Source: Salipiger pallidus | GTDB lineage: Bacteria; Pseudomonadota; Alphaproteobacteria; Rhodobacterales; Rhodobacteraceae | Length of the DNA stretch: 64,000 bases | Direction: 5' to 3' | Assembly (NCBI RefSeq): GCF_014643635.1 | Contig: NZ_BMJV01000011.1 | Coordinates: 1-64,000, forward strand | Shown here: positions 1-9,079 of the stretch, in pieces | Layout: each line of letters starts with the position of its first letter | Position numbering within the stretch: position 1 is the first letter of the stretch | The notes under the pieces: generated by a model | What the model saw: only the letters and a program-made list of their open reading frames with translations | Databases searched by the model: none | Told to the model about the DNA's origin: nothing | Program-made: the position numbers and the translations under genes

Positions 1-58
1 CAATGCTAACCTTCTCCATGGACGCTTCCTCCTCGTAGCGAATTTCGACACCGCTACC

Positions 59-876
59 TTGGCACAGCGATGCCGTGAGGGGGCGTCCACACCATCAAGA
101 GGGGGCAAAGCCCTGTTCAGACTGTCGCTGCGCCAGGCTTCCGTGATTGTGGCGAGCCTGCAGCCTCTGGCGGGTCTGGACTGGCCTAAGCGGGATTTCT
201 CGAGGCCGTGCCGCAGGCAGAAAACCCCGGCCATTCAGCTCCCCAAGTGCCACGCCGACGGGCCGCTGAACCTGCTCGTGCCCTCTCGGGTAACAGACAA
301 CACGAGAATGATGTTCTTTGGCGACGGTGACGGCGAATGACAGGCCCGCGAGTATGGCCCGCAGGGCGAGCGGCAGTGGCGCAAGGTCCATCTGGTCATG
401 GATCCAGCCACTTCGGGCACCCGCGCCGTGGAATTCACTCTCAGCCGTGGCGGCGACAGGCCCGTGCTGCCAGAGCTGCTGAGCCAGATTGCGGTGGGCG
501 AGCAGATCGGCACAGTCACCGCCGATGCGCCTACGACGCGTGCCTCTGCCACAAGGCCCTCATCGGGCGTGATACTGTCCCGATTATTCCGATCCGCAGG
601 AGTGGACGCATATAGAAGGAGGACTGCCCGGCGGCATGCGTCCGGAACGAAACCTTGCGCGCCATCCGAGACTATGACCGGGCCTTCTGGAAACGTTGGA
701 CGGGCTATCACGCCCGAAGTCGGGTCAAGGCAAAGTTGCGCTGCCTGAAAGCCTTCGGCAAGCGCATCGCCGCAAGAGACCCCGACTGCCAGACCGCCGA
801 ACTCCACATCCGCAGCGCCCTCATGAACCGCTTCTCGGCCCTCGGCACCGCCGAGATCAAACCGTGGCATGACCTC
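59..876 (+). pseudogene. IS5-family transposase remnant
   Basis: Transposase similarity is spread over several reading frames, so this is a decayed gene. About 110-280 encodes LSLRQASVIVASL, GLDWPKRDFS, CRRQKTP and DGPLNLLV, which match the N-terminal half of IS5-family transposases. About 340-600 continues in other frames with RQWRKVHLVMD, AVEFTLSRGGD and LPELLSQI. About 655-870 ends with IRDYDRAFWKRWTGYHARSR, AKLRCLKAFGKRIAARDPD and ALMNRFSALGTAEI, the family's C-terminal end. At least three frameshifts are needed to join the pieces and there is no intact start, so no active enzyme is expected. The family assignment rests on recognised motifs; I could not define the terminal inverted repeats. 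The remnant marks the left edge of the catabolic cassettes. Confidence 0.8.
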
Positions 877-924
877 AGAGGGATAAGGGAAGTCACGCTT
901 CAAGCCGGACTTTTGCAGCAATGC

Positions 925-1140
925 CGTCTGTCTGCTTGCCTGGGACACAGGATCGGAGACGAAGGCGGCGAACCGCAAATGGATGACCTTCCACAACCAC
1001 CAGCGCCCTCACTCTGCCCTCGGCGGCAAGCCACCGGCGCGGGTGTACCGGCAGAGCAATGATATTAACCACCCGATCAACAGGTGCACAGAGTCGCTTA
1101 ATTTACGCCAGAACCTGTCCAATGATCCGGGAGTAGCTCA
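925..1140 (+). pseudogene. IS3-family transposase (OrfB) C-terminal fragment
   Basis: One frame reads AWDTGSETKAANRKWMTF followed by HNHQRPHSALGGKPPARVY. This is the hallmark C-terminus of IS3-family OrfB integrases (the RPHSALGGxPP motif near the end of the DDE domain). Only about 50 codons survive. The 5' part of the gene is gone, apparently where it meets the IS5 remnant near 880-930. The sequence around 1105-1140 (cctgtccaatgatccggga) resembles the outer end of such elements and abuts the stop codon of the HMG-CoA lyase gene. The fragment is non-functional. Confidence 0.75.
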
Positions 1141-2019
1141 GATGCTGGTCAGCTCATGCGCGATGCGCTCAGCTTCCGCCAGTTTGCCAAGGTCAATCCC
1201 GTGAGCCAAGCCATACGCTTCGATCACTTCGAGCACGCTGCGTGTGTCGACATTGCCGCGCGCTCCGGGAGCGTAGGGGCAGCCGCCGAGTCCCGCAACC
1301 GAAGCGTCGAAGGTCCGCAACCCCCTCTCGAGCGACAGCTCGACAAGCTCTGCCGCGCGACCGGTGGTGTCGTGGAAATGCCCTGCAAGCCGATCAGGCG
1401 GTGTCTCGTCAAGCAGCGCCGCAAGCAGCGGCTCCAGGGTGTCCGGGGTGCCTGCGCCGATGGTATCCCCCAGCGATACCTCGTAGCATCCTGCCTCGAT
1501 GAGGCGCCGCGTCCAGCCCGCCACCGCACCTGGCGCGGTCGGGCCGTCGAAGGGGCAGGAGATGACCATGGACAGGTAGCCCCGCACCGGCACGCCTGCG
1601 CCCCGTGCCGCTTCAAGCACGGGGGCAAAGCGAGCGAAGCTGTCCTCGATCGAGCAATTGAGATTGGCGCGGCTGAACCCCTCGGAGGCGGAGGCAAAGA
1701 CCGCCACCTCGTCGCAGCCCGCCGCCAGCGCGCGTTCGAAGCCGGTGAGGTTGGGCGTGAGCGCGGCATAGCGCACGCCGGGAGCACGGACGATCCCGGC
1801 CATCACCTCGGCGGCGTCGGCCATCTGCGGCACCCAGCGCGGGCTGACGAAGCTTGTCGCCTCGATCCGGCGAAAGCCGCTGCGCGACAGGGCGTCTATG
1901 AGTGCGATCTTGCCCGCGGCGGGCACCATGCCGCCGCGGCTTTGCAGCCCGTCCCTTGGGCCAACCTCGAACAGGGTTACCTCGGGGGGCGCTTGGGGGG
2001 GCATGGCGTCACCTGGCAT
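1138..2019 (-). CDS. mvaB: Hydroxymethylglutaryl-CoA lyase
   Basis: A 293-residue TIM-barrel lyase that cleaves HMG-CoA to acetyl-CoA and acetoacetate in the cytoplasm. Family marks are the N-terminal GPRDGLQ (residues 20-26, catalytic Arg/Asp), SFVSPRWVPQMAD (56-68), the metal ligands HFHDT (214-218) and the active-site cysteine in GGCPYAPGARGN (Cys247). Length is normal. The start overlaps the end of the TRAP large-permease gene by 11 bases; an internal Met at residue 6 would remove the overlap. As last gene of a run with HMG-CoA reductase and a TRAP transporter it should complete mevalonate breakdown rather than leucine degradation: no methylcrotonyl-CoA carboxylase or isovaleryl-CoA dehydrogenase is nearby. 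Confidence 0.93.
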   Translation of the reverse strand: MPGDAMPPQAPPEVTLFEVGPRDGLQSRGGMVPAAGKIALIDALSRSGFRRIEATSFVSPRWVPQMADAAEVMAGIVRAPGVRYAALTPNLTGFERALAAGCDEVAVFASASEGFSRANLNCSIEDSFARFAPVLEAARGAGVPVRGYLSMVISCPFDGPTAPGAVAGWTRRLIEAGCYEVSLGDTIGAGTPDTLEPLLAALLDETPPDRLAGHFHDTTGRAAELVELSLERGLRTFDASVAGLGGCPYAPGARGNVDTRSVLEVIEAYGLAHGIDLGKLAEAERIAHELTSI

Positions 2020-3331
2020 TGGCCGACAGCGCCTCGGGCAGCCATGTCACCAATCCCGGGAACAGTGCAAACAGGATCAGGATCACTAGCTGGATCAGGA
2101 AGAAGGGCACCACGCCGCGATAGACTTGCCCAATGCCGATGCCCTTGGGCAGCACGCCCTTCAGGTAGAACAGAGTGTAGCCGAAGGGTGGGGTTATATA
2201 GGCCATCTGCGCGGTGATCATGAAGAGCACGCCGAACCACAGCGGATCGAAATCAAGCGCGGTGATGATCGGCAGGAACACCGGCACGCAGAGCAGGATG
2301 ATGCCGATCTCGTCTAGGAACAACCCGAGGAAGATCAGGATCAGCATCATCGCCGCCAGCACCAGCCAGCGCGAGGCTTCCAGTGTCTCGACGAAATTCA
2401 GCAGAGAATCCGCGCCTCCGGTGGCCACGAAGGTCGAGATGAAGGCCCGCGCGCCGATGGTGATCCACAGGATCATGGCGGTGACGCGCAGGGTGTCGGT
2501 GGCGCTGTCCGATAGCATCGACAGCGAGAAACGCCGCGTCACCAGAGAAGACGCCGCAGCGCCGAGCACGCCCACCGCAGCCGCTTCGGTCGGGGTGGCG
2601 ATGCCGGTATAAATCGAGCCCAGTACGCCGACCACAACGAAGGCGGGCAGGATCAGGCTTTTGAGTTTCGACAGCTTCTCCCGCAGCGGTACGTCCTGAA
2701 TGTCGTCTGGTGTGGGGGCAAGCTCGGGGTTGATCCAAGTTCGCACCAGGATGTAGGCGATATAGCTGCCCGCAAGGATGAGGCCCGGCAAGATGCCCGC
2801 GGCGAACATCTGCCCGATCGAGATCTGCGCGGTGATGGCGTAGACGATGGTGATGACTGACGGCGGGATGAGGATGCCCAGCGTGCCGCCCGCGCAGATC
2901 GCGCCGAGCGCCAGCGGCGGGTAGTAGCCGCGTTTCAGCATCGAGGGCAGGGCGAGGATGCCCATGGCCGCCACCGCCGCGCCGACGACGCCGGTCATCG
3001 CTGCAAGGATGGTGCAGATCGCGATGGTGCCCACCGCGAGCCCGCCGTTGACCCGCGCGAACCATGTCTCCATCGCGTCGTAGAGCGCATCGATGATCGC
3101 CGATTTCTGCAGGATCGAGGCCATGAGCACATAAAGCGGGATCGCCATGAGGCTTTCCGAGGTCATCGTCTCGAAGGTATTGAGCACCGCCACGATGAGC
3201 GCCGCCGGCCCCCACAGCAAAATGGTCGAGATGAAGGCGATGGCCCCCAGCACAAAGGCTAGGCCCGCGCCGCTCAGCATGAAGATGATGAGCGAGACGA
3301 ACATGAAGGCGAGGATGAGCGAGCTTTCCAT
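2009..3331 (-). CDS. dctM: TRAP transporter large permease (DctM family)
   Basis: A 440-residue, very hydrophobic protein with about 12 predicted membrane segments, the usual size and pattern for the ion-coupled channel subunit of a TRAP transporter. Typical family stretches include IPLYVLMASILQKS, GAICAGGTLGILIPPS (the first conserved hairpin loop), TPTEAAAVGVLGA and FLGLFLDEIGIILLCVPVF. It begins one base after the small permease gene ends and is followed with overlap by HMG-CoA lyase, so it is cotranscribed and translationally coupled. Context points to mevalonate as cargo, driven by a sodium gradient as in other TRAP systems. That cargo is inferred, not visible in this subunit. Confidence 0.93.
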   Translation of the reverse strand: MESSLILAFMFVSLIIFMLSGAGLAFVLGAIAFISTILLWGPAALIVAVLNTFETMTSESLMAIPLYVLMASILQKSAIIDALYDAMETWFARVNGGLAVGTIAICTILAAMTGVVGAAVAAMGILALPSMLKRGYYPPLALGAICAGGTLGILIPPSVITIVYAITAQISIGQMFAAGILPGLILAGSYIAYILVRTWINPELAPTPDDIQDVPLREKLSKLKSLILPAFVVVGVLGSIYTGIATPTEAAAVGVLGAAASSLVTRRFSLSMLSDSATDTLRVTAMILWITIGARAFISTFVATGGADSLLNFVETLEASRWLVLAAMMLILIFLGLFLDEIGIILLCVPVFLPIITALDFDPLWFGVLFMITAQMAYITPPFGYTLFYLKGVLPKGIGIGQVYRGVVPFFLIQLVILILFALFPGLVTWLPEALSANAR

Positions 3332-3332
3332 C

Positions 3333-3872
3333 TCAGTGCGCCTGCATGTTGTTTACGGGGCTGGTTTGAGGGTCGGGCCCCGGGCCGGGGTGAGTGCCAT
3401 GCAGCACCGCGATGGCATCGGCCAGCGCCTGCAGGGCGAGCAGCAGGGCCGCCAGTGGCAGGAACAGCTTGGCGGGCCAGATCTGCGGGTTCCAGGCGGA
3501 ATAACTGGTTTCACCGTAGCTGTAGCTTTGCCAGACCAGCGGGGCGGAGAACCACAGCAGGATGAGGCCGAAGGCGGCTGCCAGCAGCAGGCCCATGAGG
3601 GTCAGCACTGTGGCCAGCCGTCCAGTGGCCTTGTCCGACACGATGTCGACCGCGACATGGCCACCGAGATGCAGCAGGTACGGCCCGCCCAGCAGGAAGA
3701 ACGGCCCGAAGACCAGCGTTGCCAGCTCGGGGGCCCAAGAGGTGGGGGAGGCAAGCAGGTAGCGCGACAGCACCTCCCACAGCATGAGAAGGACGATGGC
3801 ATAGACGAGCCATTTCGAGGCAGCGAAAAGACCGCGGTTCAGCGCGGTGATGCCACGGGCGAGGTGCAGCAT
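3333..3872 (-). CDS. dctQ: TRAP transporter small permease (DctQ family)
   Basis: A 179-residue inner-membrane protein with four predicted membrane helices, including WLVYAIVLLMLWEVLSRY near the N-terminus and the family-typical WAPELATLVFGPFFLLGGPY. DctQ subunits pair with DctM to form the membrane core. Length is normal. It lies between the binding protein (61-base gap) and DctM (one-base gap), the classical dctP-dctQ-dctM order. No odd features. Confidence 0.92.
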   Translation of the reverse strand: MLHLARGITALNRGLFAASKWLVYAIVLLMLWEVLSRYLLASPTSWAPELATLVFGPFFLLGGPYLLHLGGHVAVDIVSDKATGRLATVLTLMGLLLAAAFGLILLWFSAPLVWQSYSYGETSYSAWNPQIWPAKLFLPLAALLLALQALADAIAVLHGTHPGPGPDPQTSPVNNMQAH

Positions 3873-3933
3873 GACGGACTCCGGGAATGGGGAAGGGCCG
3901 GCCGGGCGGTGCCAGCCAGCCCTTTTGGGACGC

Positions 3934-4968
3934 TCAGAGCAGGCGCAGCTCTTTCATCAGGGCGATCTGCGAGTCCATCATGCGCTTCGACAGATCGTCG
4001 CTCGCGGCCTTGGCCCAGCTGTCCACCGCCTTGGCGCGGTTCTCTGCGACATCCTGCGGATCGAGGTCGATCACCTCAACGCCCGCCTCCTGGAACTTGG
4101 CGATGTACTCGCCGTTGGCCACGATGATGTTCTGCCGCAGCGCGCCCGAGATCTCACGGGCGGCAACCGCCAGCGCGGCGCGCTGCTGGTCGTCGAGTGC
4201 GTCATAGGCGCGGGTGTTGGCGACATAGGAGGTCGCGGTCGAGGGCTGGTGGAAGCCCGGCAGGATCAGGAACTTGGCGACCTCGTGCAGGCCTTCCTCG
4301 TAGTTGGCCTTAATGTCGCCGCGGTCGGCGATGTCCACGAGCCCCTTGTCGAGCGCCGAGTAGACCTCGGAGGTCGGCAGCGGCGAGACCGAGACGCCGA
4401 AATCGCCCATCACCGCGGAGGCAAGGCCCACGAAACGACCCTTGAGGCCGTTGAGGTCGGCAATGGTCCGGATCGCGACGCGTGAATGGATCGGCTCTTC
4501 GCCATAGACCGTGGGGGCGACATAGGTAAGCCCCGCCGGGGCGTAGCTTTCCCGCGCCAGCTCAAGCCCGCCGCGTTCGTAGAACCACGCTTCGTACTGG
4601 TCCGCCTCGGGGAAGCCGAAAGGCACCGTCGAGGAAAAGCCATGCGCGGGGATCTTGCCCGCAGTGTAGCCGTCGAAGGTCTTCATCATCTCGAAGGCAC
4701 CGCCGCGCACAGCGTCGAAGGCCTGTGCCGCGGGGACGATCTGGCCGCCCGCAAAGGGCGTGATCTCGAGCGAGCCACCGGTAAGCTCGGCGACACGGGC
4801 GCAGAACCGCTCTTCGAAGATCTGCGGTGTGGTGCCGCCGCCCCAGAGCGCCTGCATGCGCCAAGTGGTCTTGCCCTGCGCGCGCACCGAAGTGGCGGCA
4901 ACGATGGCGGGGGCCGCAAGAGCGGCGGCCCCGAGGCGCAGCATGCTGCGCCGGGTCGAAATGGTCAT
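3934..4968 (-). CDS. dctP: TRAP transporter solute-binding protein (DctP family), probable mevalonate binder
   Basis: A 344-residue periplasmic binding protein. The ATG at 4968 is chosen over an upstream in-frame ATG because GGGAGGAAGACC lies directly before it and it opens a signal peptide (STRRSMLRLGAAALAAP, with a twin-Arg pair, cleaved near SVRAQG). The mature part has the DctP fold marks TWRMQALWGGGT, RFVGLASAVMGDFGV (with the carboxylate-binding Arg expected in this segment) and SEVYSALDKGLVD. Family knowledge: large-scale ligand screening of TRAP binding proteins found members that bind mevalonate beside HMG-CoA reductase genes. The same neighbourhood here supports mevalonate, but the ligand is inferred from context. 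Confidence 0.88.
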   Translation of the reverse strand: MTISTRRSMLRLGAAALAAPAIVAATSVRAQGKTTWRMQALWGGGTTPQIFEERFCARVAELTGGSLEITPFAGGQIVPAAQAFDAVRGGAFEMMKTFDGYTAGKIPAHGFSSTVPFGFPEADQYEAWFYERGGLELARESYAPAGLTYVAPTVYGEEPIHSRVAIRTIADLNGLKGRFVGLASAVMGDFGVSVSPLPTSEVYSALDKGLVDIADRGDIKANYEEGLHEVAKFLILPGFHQPSTATSYVANTRAYDALDDQQRAALAVAAREISGALRQNIIVANGEYIAKFQEAGVEVIDLDPQDVAENRAKAVDSWAKAASDDLSKRMMDSQIALMKELRLL

Positions 4969-4990
4969 GGTCTTCCTCCCTGTCTGATCT

Positions 4991-6304
4991 TCAGGTGCCC
5001 TCCAGCACCCGCTTTGCACGGGCGACGCTGACGTCCCCCGCTGCGACGATGGCCTTGGCCACCCGGTCGATATCGGCACCGGCAGCACCGGCGGTGATGG
5101 CGATGTTGCGCGCGTGCAGGGTCATGTGCCCGCGCTGGATGCCCTCGGTGGCCAGCGCCCGCAGCGCAGCCATGTTCTGTGCAAGGCCCACCGCTGCAGT
5201 GATCTCGGCCAGTTGCTGGGCAGAGTCCACCCGCATCAGCCTCAGCGCCGCCTGCGCTGCCGGGTGGGTCCGCGTTGCGCCCCCGACGATCCCCAGCGCC
5301 ATCGGCATCTCAAGCGTGCCGACGAGTGCCCCTGCGCTGTCGATCTCCCAGTGGGTAAGCGAGGTATAGCGCCCCGAACGCGCCGCATAGGCATGGGCCC
5401 CGGCCTCGATGGCGCGCCAGTCGTTGCCCGTGGCCACGACCACGGGGTCGATGCCGTTCATGATGCCCTTGTTGTGGGTCGCCGCCCGATAGGGATCGAC
5501 GATGGCGAGGGCGCAGGCCTCGACAATGCCGCGCGCCACTTCGGTGCCGTCCAGCGACTTTGTGGTCAGCGCTTCGGCGGGCACGCGCACGCTGGCGGTG
5601 ACCAGACGGCGGTCTGCAAGGTTCGACAGGATGCGCAGCCGGACCTTGCCAGAGGTGATCTCTTCGATCCGGGGGGCGAGCAGTTCGGCCATGGTGTTGA
5701 CCGTGTTGGCACCCATGGCGTCGCGCACGTCCACCAGCAGGTGCATGACCACCATGGGCCCGATGGGCGTGTCGTCGAAGACATGTACCTCGAGATCCTT
5801 GCACCCGCCGCCAAGGCCGACCAGCACGGTATCACGCGAATTGGCCAGCGCGATCAGCTCGTCGCGATGCGCGAGGATCCGGGCCCGCGCGCCGCGCGGA
5901 TCTCCTAGGCCCAGCACCTGAACCTGCGCCCGCATGATCGGGGTGGTACAGGTCGCGGTGAAGCCGCCGCCGCTGCGCGCGATCTTGGCCATATAAGAGG
6001 CCGCGGCCACGACCGAGGGTTCCTCGACCGCCATGGGCACGAGATGCTCGCGCCCGTTCACCACGAAATTGGTGGCAACGCCCAGTGGCAGCTCGAACAT
6101 GCCGATGACGTTCTCGATCATGCCGTTGGCCGTGGCGAGCGGCAGCACGTTGCCTGCCAGCCGGCCTTCATCGGCTGCATCGAGCCCGGCCGCTGCCACC
6201 ACGGCGCCCAGGCGCTCCTGCGGTTCCATGTCGCGCATGCCTTCCACGCGCGATCCACCGTGCTGCGCGGCACCGGCCTGCACTGTTTGAGCTGTCCCGG
6301 TCAT
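4991..6304 (-). CDS. mvaA: Degradative (class II) hydroxymethylglutaryl-CoA reductase
   Basis: A 437-residue cytoplasmic enzyme interconverting mevalonate + CoA and HMG-CoA. ATG 6304 is chosen because GAGGGGGAGGACCAG precedes it; an in-frame ATG 85 codons upstream would put a low-complexity tail across the promoter. Catalytic positions are visible: Glu94/95 in AVEEPS, Lys279 in [11 protein letters not shown], Asp295 in [15 protein letters not shown] and His393 in GHMTLHARN. The DAMGAN motif is at 195-200. Length and motifs match the NAD-dependent class II enzyme of Pseudomonas mevalonii rather than the biosynthetic class I. Being first in an operon with a TRAP importer and HMG-CoA lyase, it should run in the oxidative, mevalonate-consuming direction. 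Confidence 0.93.
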   Translation of the reverse strand: MTGTAQTVQAGAAQHGGSRVEGMRDMEPQERLGAVVAAAGLDAADEGRLAGNVLPLATANGMIENVIGMFELPLGVATNFVVNGREHLVPMAVEEPSVVAAASYMAKIARSGGGFTATCTTPIMRAQVQVLGLGDPRGARARILAHRDELIALANSRDTVLVGLGGGCKDLEVHVFDDTPIGPMVVMHLLVDVRDAMGANTVNTMAELLAPRIEEITSGKVRLRILSNLADRRLVTASVRVPAEALTTKSLDGTEVARGIVEACALAIVDPYRAATHNKGIMNGIDPVVVATGNDWRAIEAGAHAYAARSGRYTSLTHWEIDSAGALVGTLEMPMALGIVGGATRTHPAAQAALRLMRVDSAQQLAEITAAVGLAQNMAALRALATEGIQRGHMTLHARNIAITAGAAGADIDRVAKAIVAAGDVSVARAKRVLEGT

Positions 6305-6419
6305 CTGGTCCTCCCCCTCGTTCGAGCCGGATACTGACCGGTTTCCACCGGCATGTATTGGTACAGTTGGAAAAATTGCGCCTGTACTGTACACGTCGTT
6401 TTCAGGGTACAGATGGCGC
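6305..6419. promoter_or_regulatory. Divergent mevalonate operon / MocR control region
   Basis: This 115-base gap separates the divergent HMG-CoA reductase and MocR genes and must hold both promoters. It contains a perfect 11-base palindrome TGTACTGTACA at 6383-6393 and two direct copies of GGTACAG at 6360-6366 and 6406-6412. MocR-type regulators usually bind directly repeated or palindromic sites between themselves and a divergent target, so these are the best operator candidates. Assignment to this regulator is inference. Confidence 0.5.
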
Positions 6420-7760
6420 ATGGCACAGACCAAGACAGACCGTATCTTCGAGGCGCTCGAGACCCGCATCCTGCAAGGCGAGCTACCCAACGGCGCCCGG
6501 CTGGACTCGCTTCGGCACGCCTGCGTGCAATATGGCGTGTCCAAGAACATCATGGTCACTGTCTACGACCGGCTGGTGGCGCGGGGGCTGGTGAGCTCGC
6601 GGCAGGGGGCGGGGTTCTTCGTGGCGCATACGCCCTCGATGGCGGAAGAGCCGCAGAACCTGCAGGAGGCGATCGACATCGTGTCGCTTCTGCGCGCGCA
6701 ACTTGACCGGCCACACAACGTGCTTGCCGGCGACGGACGCCCGCCGGAAAACTGGCTTCTGAACGCCGTGCCCAGCCTAACCCTGCCCACGGGCGAGGGC
6801 GGCTACGGCACGCCGCATGGGCTTTTGGCCCTGCGCGAATACATCGCCGCAGCGCAGCTGGCGCAGGGCATCGAAACGTCGCCCTCGCAGATCGTCACCA
6901 CCTTCGGGGCCAACCATGCGCTTGATCTGCTGATCCGCCGCTTCGTGCGGGAAGGCGATGCGGTGCTGGTGGATGACCCTGGCTACTACCCGCTCTTTGC
7001 CAAGCTGAGGCTTGCGGGGGCCATGGTCATCGGCGTGCCACGGCGCCCCTGCGGTCCCGATCCCGATGCGCTGCGCAGCCTCGCGCGGGCGCATGGTGCA
7101 AGGCTCTTCTTCACGCAGTCTCTGGGGCAGAATCCCACGGGCTGCTCCATCGACCTGCCCACCGCCCATGCCATCCTTCAGGTCGCCGACCGGCAGGACA
7201 TGCTGGTTGTGGATGACGATCCCTTCCTCGACCTGCCGGGAATCGAGGGCACGCGGCTGGCGCATCTCGACCAGTTCAACCGTGTGATCCAGATCGGCAG
7301 CTATTCAAAGACGCTCACGCCGTCGCTGCGGTCCGGATACGTCATCGCGCGGCCCGATATCGCCTCAAGCATCGCCGAGCTGAAGATGATCCTTTCGGTC
7401 AGCAGTTCGAGCTACACCGAGCGCATCATTGCCAACCTGATCCGCAGCCGCCGCTACGAGAAGGTCAAGGGCACCATGGCCCGGCGGCTTGCGGTGGCTC
7501 GGACCGAGGCAATGCAGCGCCTGTCGGCACTGGGCTTACGACTGTTCGCGCAGCCGCAGGGCGGGCTTTACGGCTGGCTCAGGCTGCCGGAGGGTCTCGA
7601 CGATCTCGAGGTCGCGCGTGAGGCGTCTGCGCAGGGTATCTTCCTCGCGCCTGGATCTCTGTTCCACGCGGACAGTGCAAATCAACCGCCAAGCATGCGC
7701 ATCAATTGGAGCCGGGTGAACGACAGCCGCTTCTACTCCTTCATGCGGGGACTCTCATAG
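6420..7760 (+). CDS. MocR-type GntR/aminotransferase-fold transcriptional regulator
   Basis: A 446-residue protein with a winged-helix GntR domain (about residues 5-70, including [20 protein letters not shown]) joined to a fold-type I aminotransferase-like domain (about 105-446). The PLP-binding lysine is present in IGSYSKTL (Lys297), as are VDDPGYY (185-191), QNPTG (237-241) and VVDDDPF (263-269), so PLP binding is expected. Such proteins are regulators whose aminotransferase domain acts as a PLP sensor. It is divergent from the mevalonate operon across 115 bases and is its likely regulator. Why a PLP-dependent sensor would control a mevalonate pathway is unclear. No strong ribosome-binding site precedes the start. 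Confidence 0.88.
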   Translation: MAQTKTDRIFEALETRILQGELPNGARLDSLRHACVQYGVSKNIMVTVYDRLVARGLVSSRQGAGFFVAHTPSMAEEPQNLQEAIDIVSLLRAQLDRPHNVLAGDGRPPENWLLNAVPSLTLPTGEGGYGTPHGLLALREYIAAAQLAQGIETSPSQIVTTFGANHALDLLIRRFVREGDAVLVDDPGYYPLFAKLRLAGAMVIGVPRRPCGPDPDALRSLARAHGARLFFTQSLGQNPTGCSIDLPTAHAILQVADRQDMLVVDDDPFLDLPGIEGTRLAHLDQFNRVIQIGSYSKTLTPSLRSGYVIARPDIASSIAELKMILSVSSSSYTERIIANLIRSRRYEKVKGTMARRLAVARTEAMQRLSALGLRLFAQPQGGLYGWLRLPEGLDDLEVAREASAQGIFLAPGSLFHADSANQPPSMRINWSRVNDSRFYSFMRGLS

Positions 7761-8003
7761 GAATACGACGGGCCTGTCTGCACGTTCTGGGCCCACCTTG
7801 CCCCGAGGGCGATCGGCAGCCGGCTGGTGCCCTTGTCACTAGAGGTCCATTCGAACCCCTACGCCCCGTGACTTTTTTAACTACGGTTCCGATGCCGACC
7901 GCGCAGCGTATGATGCCCAACCTATCGTGTAGCTTCTCATAGGATCGCGCTCTCCAGCGAGCAGACCTTGTCAGTCTCGCTGCGCCGCAGGCAAAGCCAA
8001 GGA

Positions 8004-9029
8004 TCAGGCGGATTCGCGCAGCTTCAGCTCAGCCCGCAACAGCATGTTGCGCGGTTTGGGAGTTCGGTCCCTTTCGATGCAGGCGATCAGCTCGGACATG
8101 GCAAGATGCGCCATCTCGCCATAGTTCTGCGCCACGGTGGTGAGCGGCGGGCAGGCGAACCGTGCCTGCGGATGATCGTCATGCCCGGCAATGCGCAGAT
8201 CGCAATCCTCCCCGCGCCCGACCTTCAGTCCTGCCTCCCACGCCGCAAGCTGCGCCCCGAGCGCAATCCTGTCGTTGGCGCACAGCAGCGTACGGCTGGG
8301 CAGTCCCTGCGCAATCGCCGCGCAGGCGCACTCACGTCCGAAGCGCTCGAACTCCCAGCTGTCGTTTTTCGGGATCGGCAGCACCTGGGGCGTATGGCCC
8401 GCCGCCTCCATCGCCCGCTCATAGGCGTCAAGGCGCGCCGCCGCATTGCGGTTGATCCCCGGCATCCCGAGATAGCAAGGTGCCTCGCCAGAGCGGCAGA
8501 GGTAGTCGACTATCAGCCCCATGCTCTGAGCGTTGTCGGTGCCCACGAAGGCCGCCGGATGGTCGGGCGGGCTGTCCACGTAAACCAGCGGGATCTCTCC
8601 CTCGAGCTGCTCGAGCCGGGCGCTGTGGCCGGTGGCGCCGGTGGGAACCACGATCAGCCCTGCCACGGTCATGGATTGCAACCGGTCGATGGCAGAGCTT
8701 TCCAGTGCATGCTGCCCATTGGTCGAGAGCATGAAGGCAAGGTAGCCGGCCTTGGCCGCCAGTTCCTCGACCGAGCGGGTGAGCTCCATGTAGAACGGGT
8801 CGGTGGAATTGGGGATGATGATGCCGATGATCCGGCTGCGCCGCCGCTTGAGGTTCACCGCGAAGATGTTCGGGCTAAAGCCGCTTTCCTTCAGCGCCGC
8901 CTCGATGCGGCTGCGGGTGGTGTCGCGCACGGAGCCGGGATCGTTGAAGAATTTCGACACGGTCGGGCGCGACAGCCCGACGTAGGCCGAGAAATCCTCC
9001 ATCGTCCGGATGTCAGTGCGTTTCACCAT
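8004..9029 (-). CDS. LacI-family transcriptional regulator
   Basis: A 341-residue repressor of normal length. Residues 10-60 form the LacI DNA-binding headpiece (FSAYVGLSRPTVSKFFNDPG, then a hinge helix region near NLKRRRSR). The rest is a periplasmic-binding-protein-like sugar-sensing domain (IIPNSTDPFYMELTRSVEE, TGHSARLEQLEGEIPLVYVD, CANDRIALG). It lies 50 bases downstream of the tagatose gene and is probably the last gene of that operon, making it a likely autoregulated local repressor. Its probable targets are the two near-identical palindromes at 14856-14888 in front of the binding-protein gene. Confidence 0.9.
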   Translation of the reverse strand: MVKRTDIRTMEDFSAYVGLSRPTVSKFFNDPGSVRDTTRSRIEAALKESGFSPNIFAVNLKRRRSRIIGIIIPNSTDPFYMELTRSVEELAAKAGYLAFMLSTNGQHALESSAIDRLQSMTVAGLIVVPTGATGHSARLEQLEGEIPLVYVDSPPDHPAAFVGTDNAQSMGLIVDYLCRSGEAPCYLGMPGINRNAAARLDAYERAMEAAGHTPQVLPIPKNDSWEFERFGRECACAAIAQGLPSRTLLCANDRIALGAQLAAWEAGLKVGRGEDCDLRIAGHDDHPQARFACPPLTTVAQNYGEMAHLAMSELIACIERDRTPKPRNMLLRAELKLRESA

Positions 9030-9079
9030 GCGGCCCGTTCCAATCCTGTCCTGTTCCCCTTGCGGCCCAGCTTCTAGCC

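Noticed and set aside
235-996. A 253-codon open frame on the minus strand at the left end
   Set aside because: It lies opposite the decayed IS5 and IS3 transposases, which are recognisable on the plus strand; its protein has no known motif and no ribosome-binding site.
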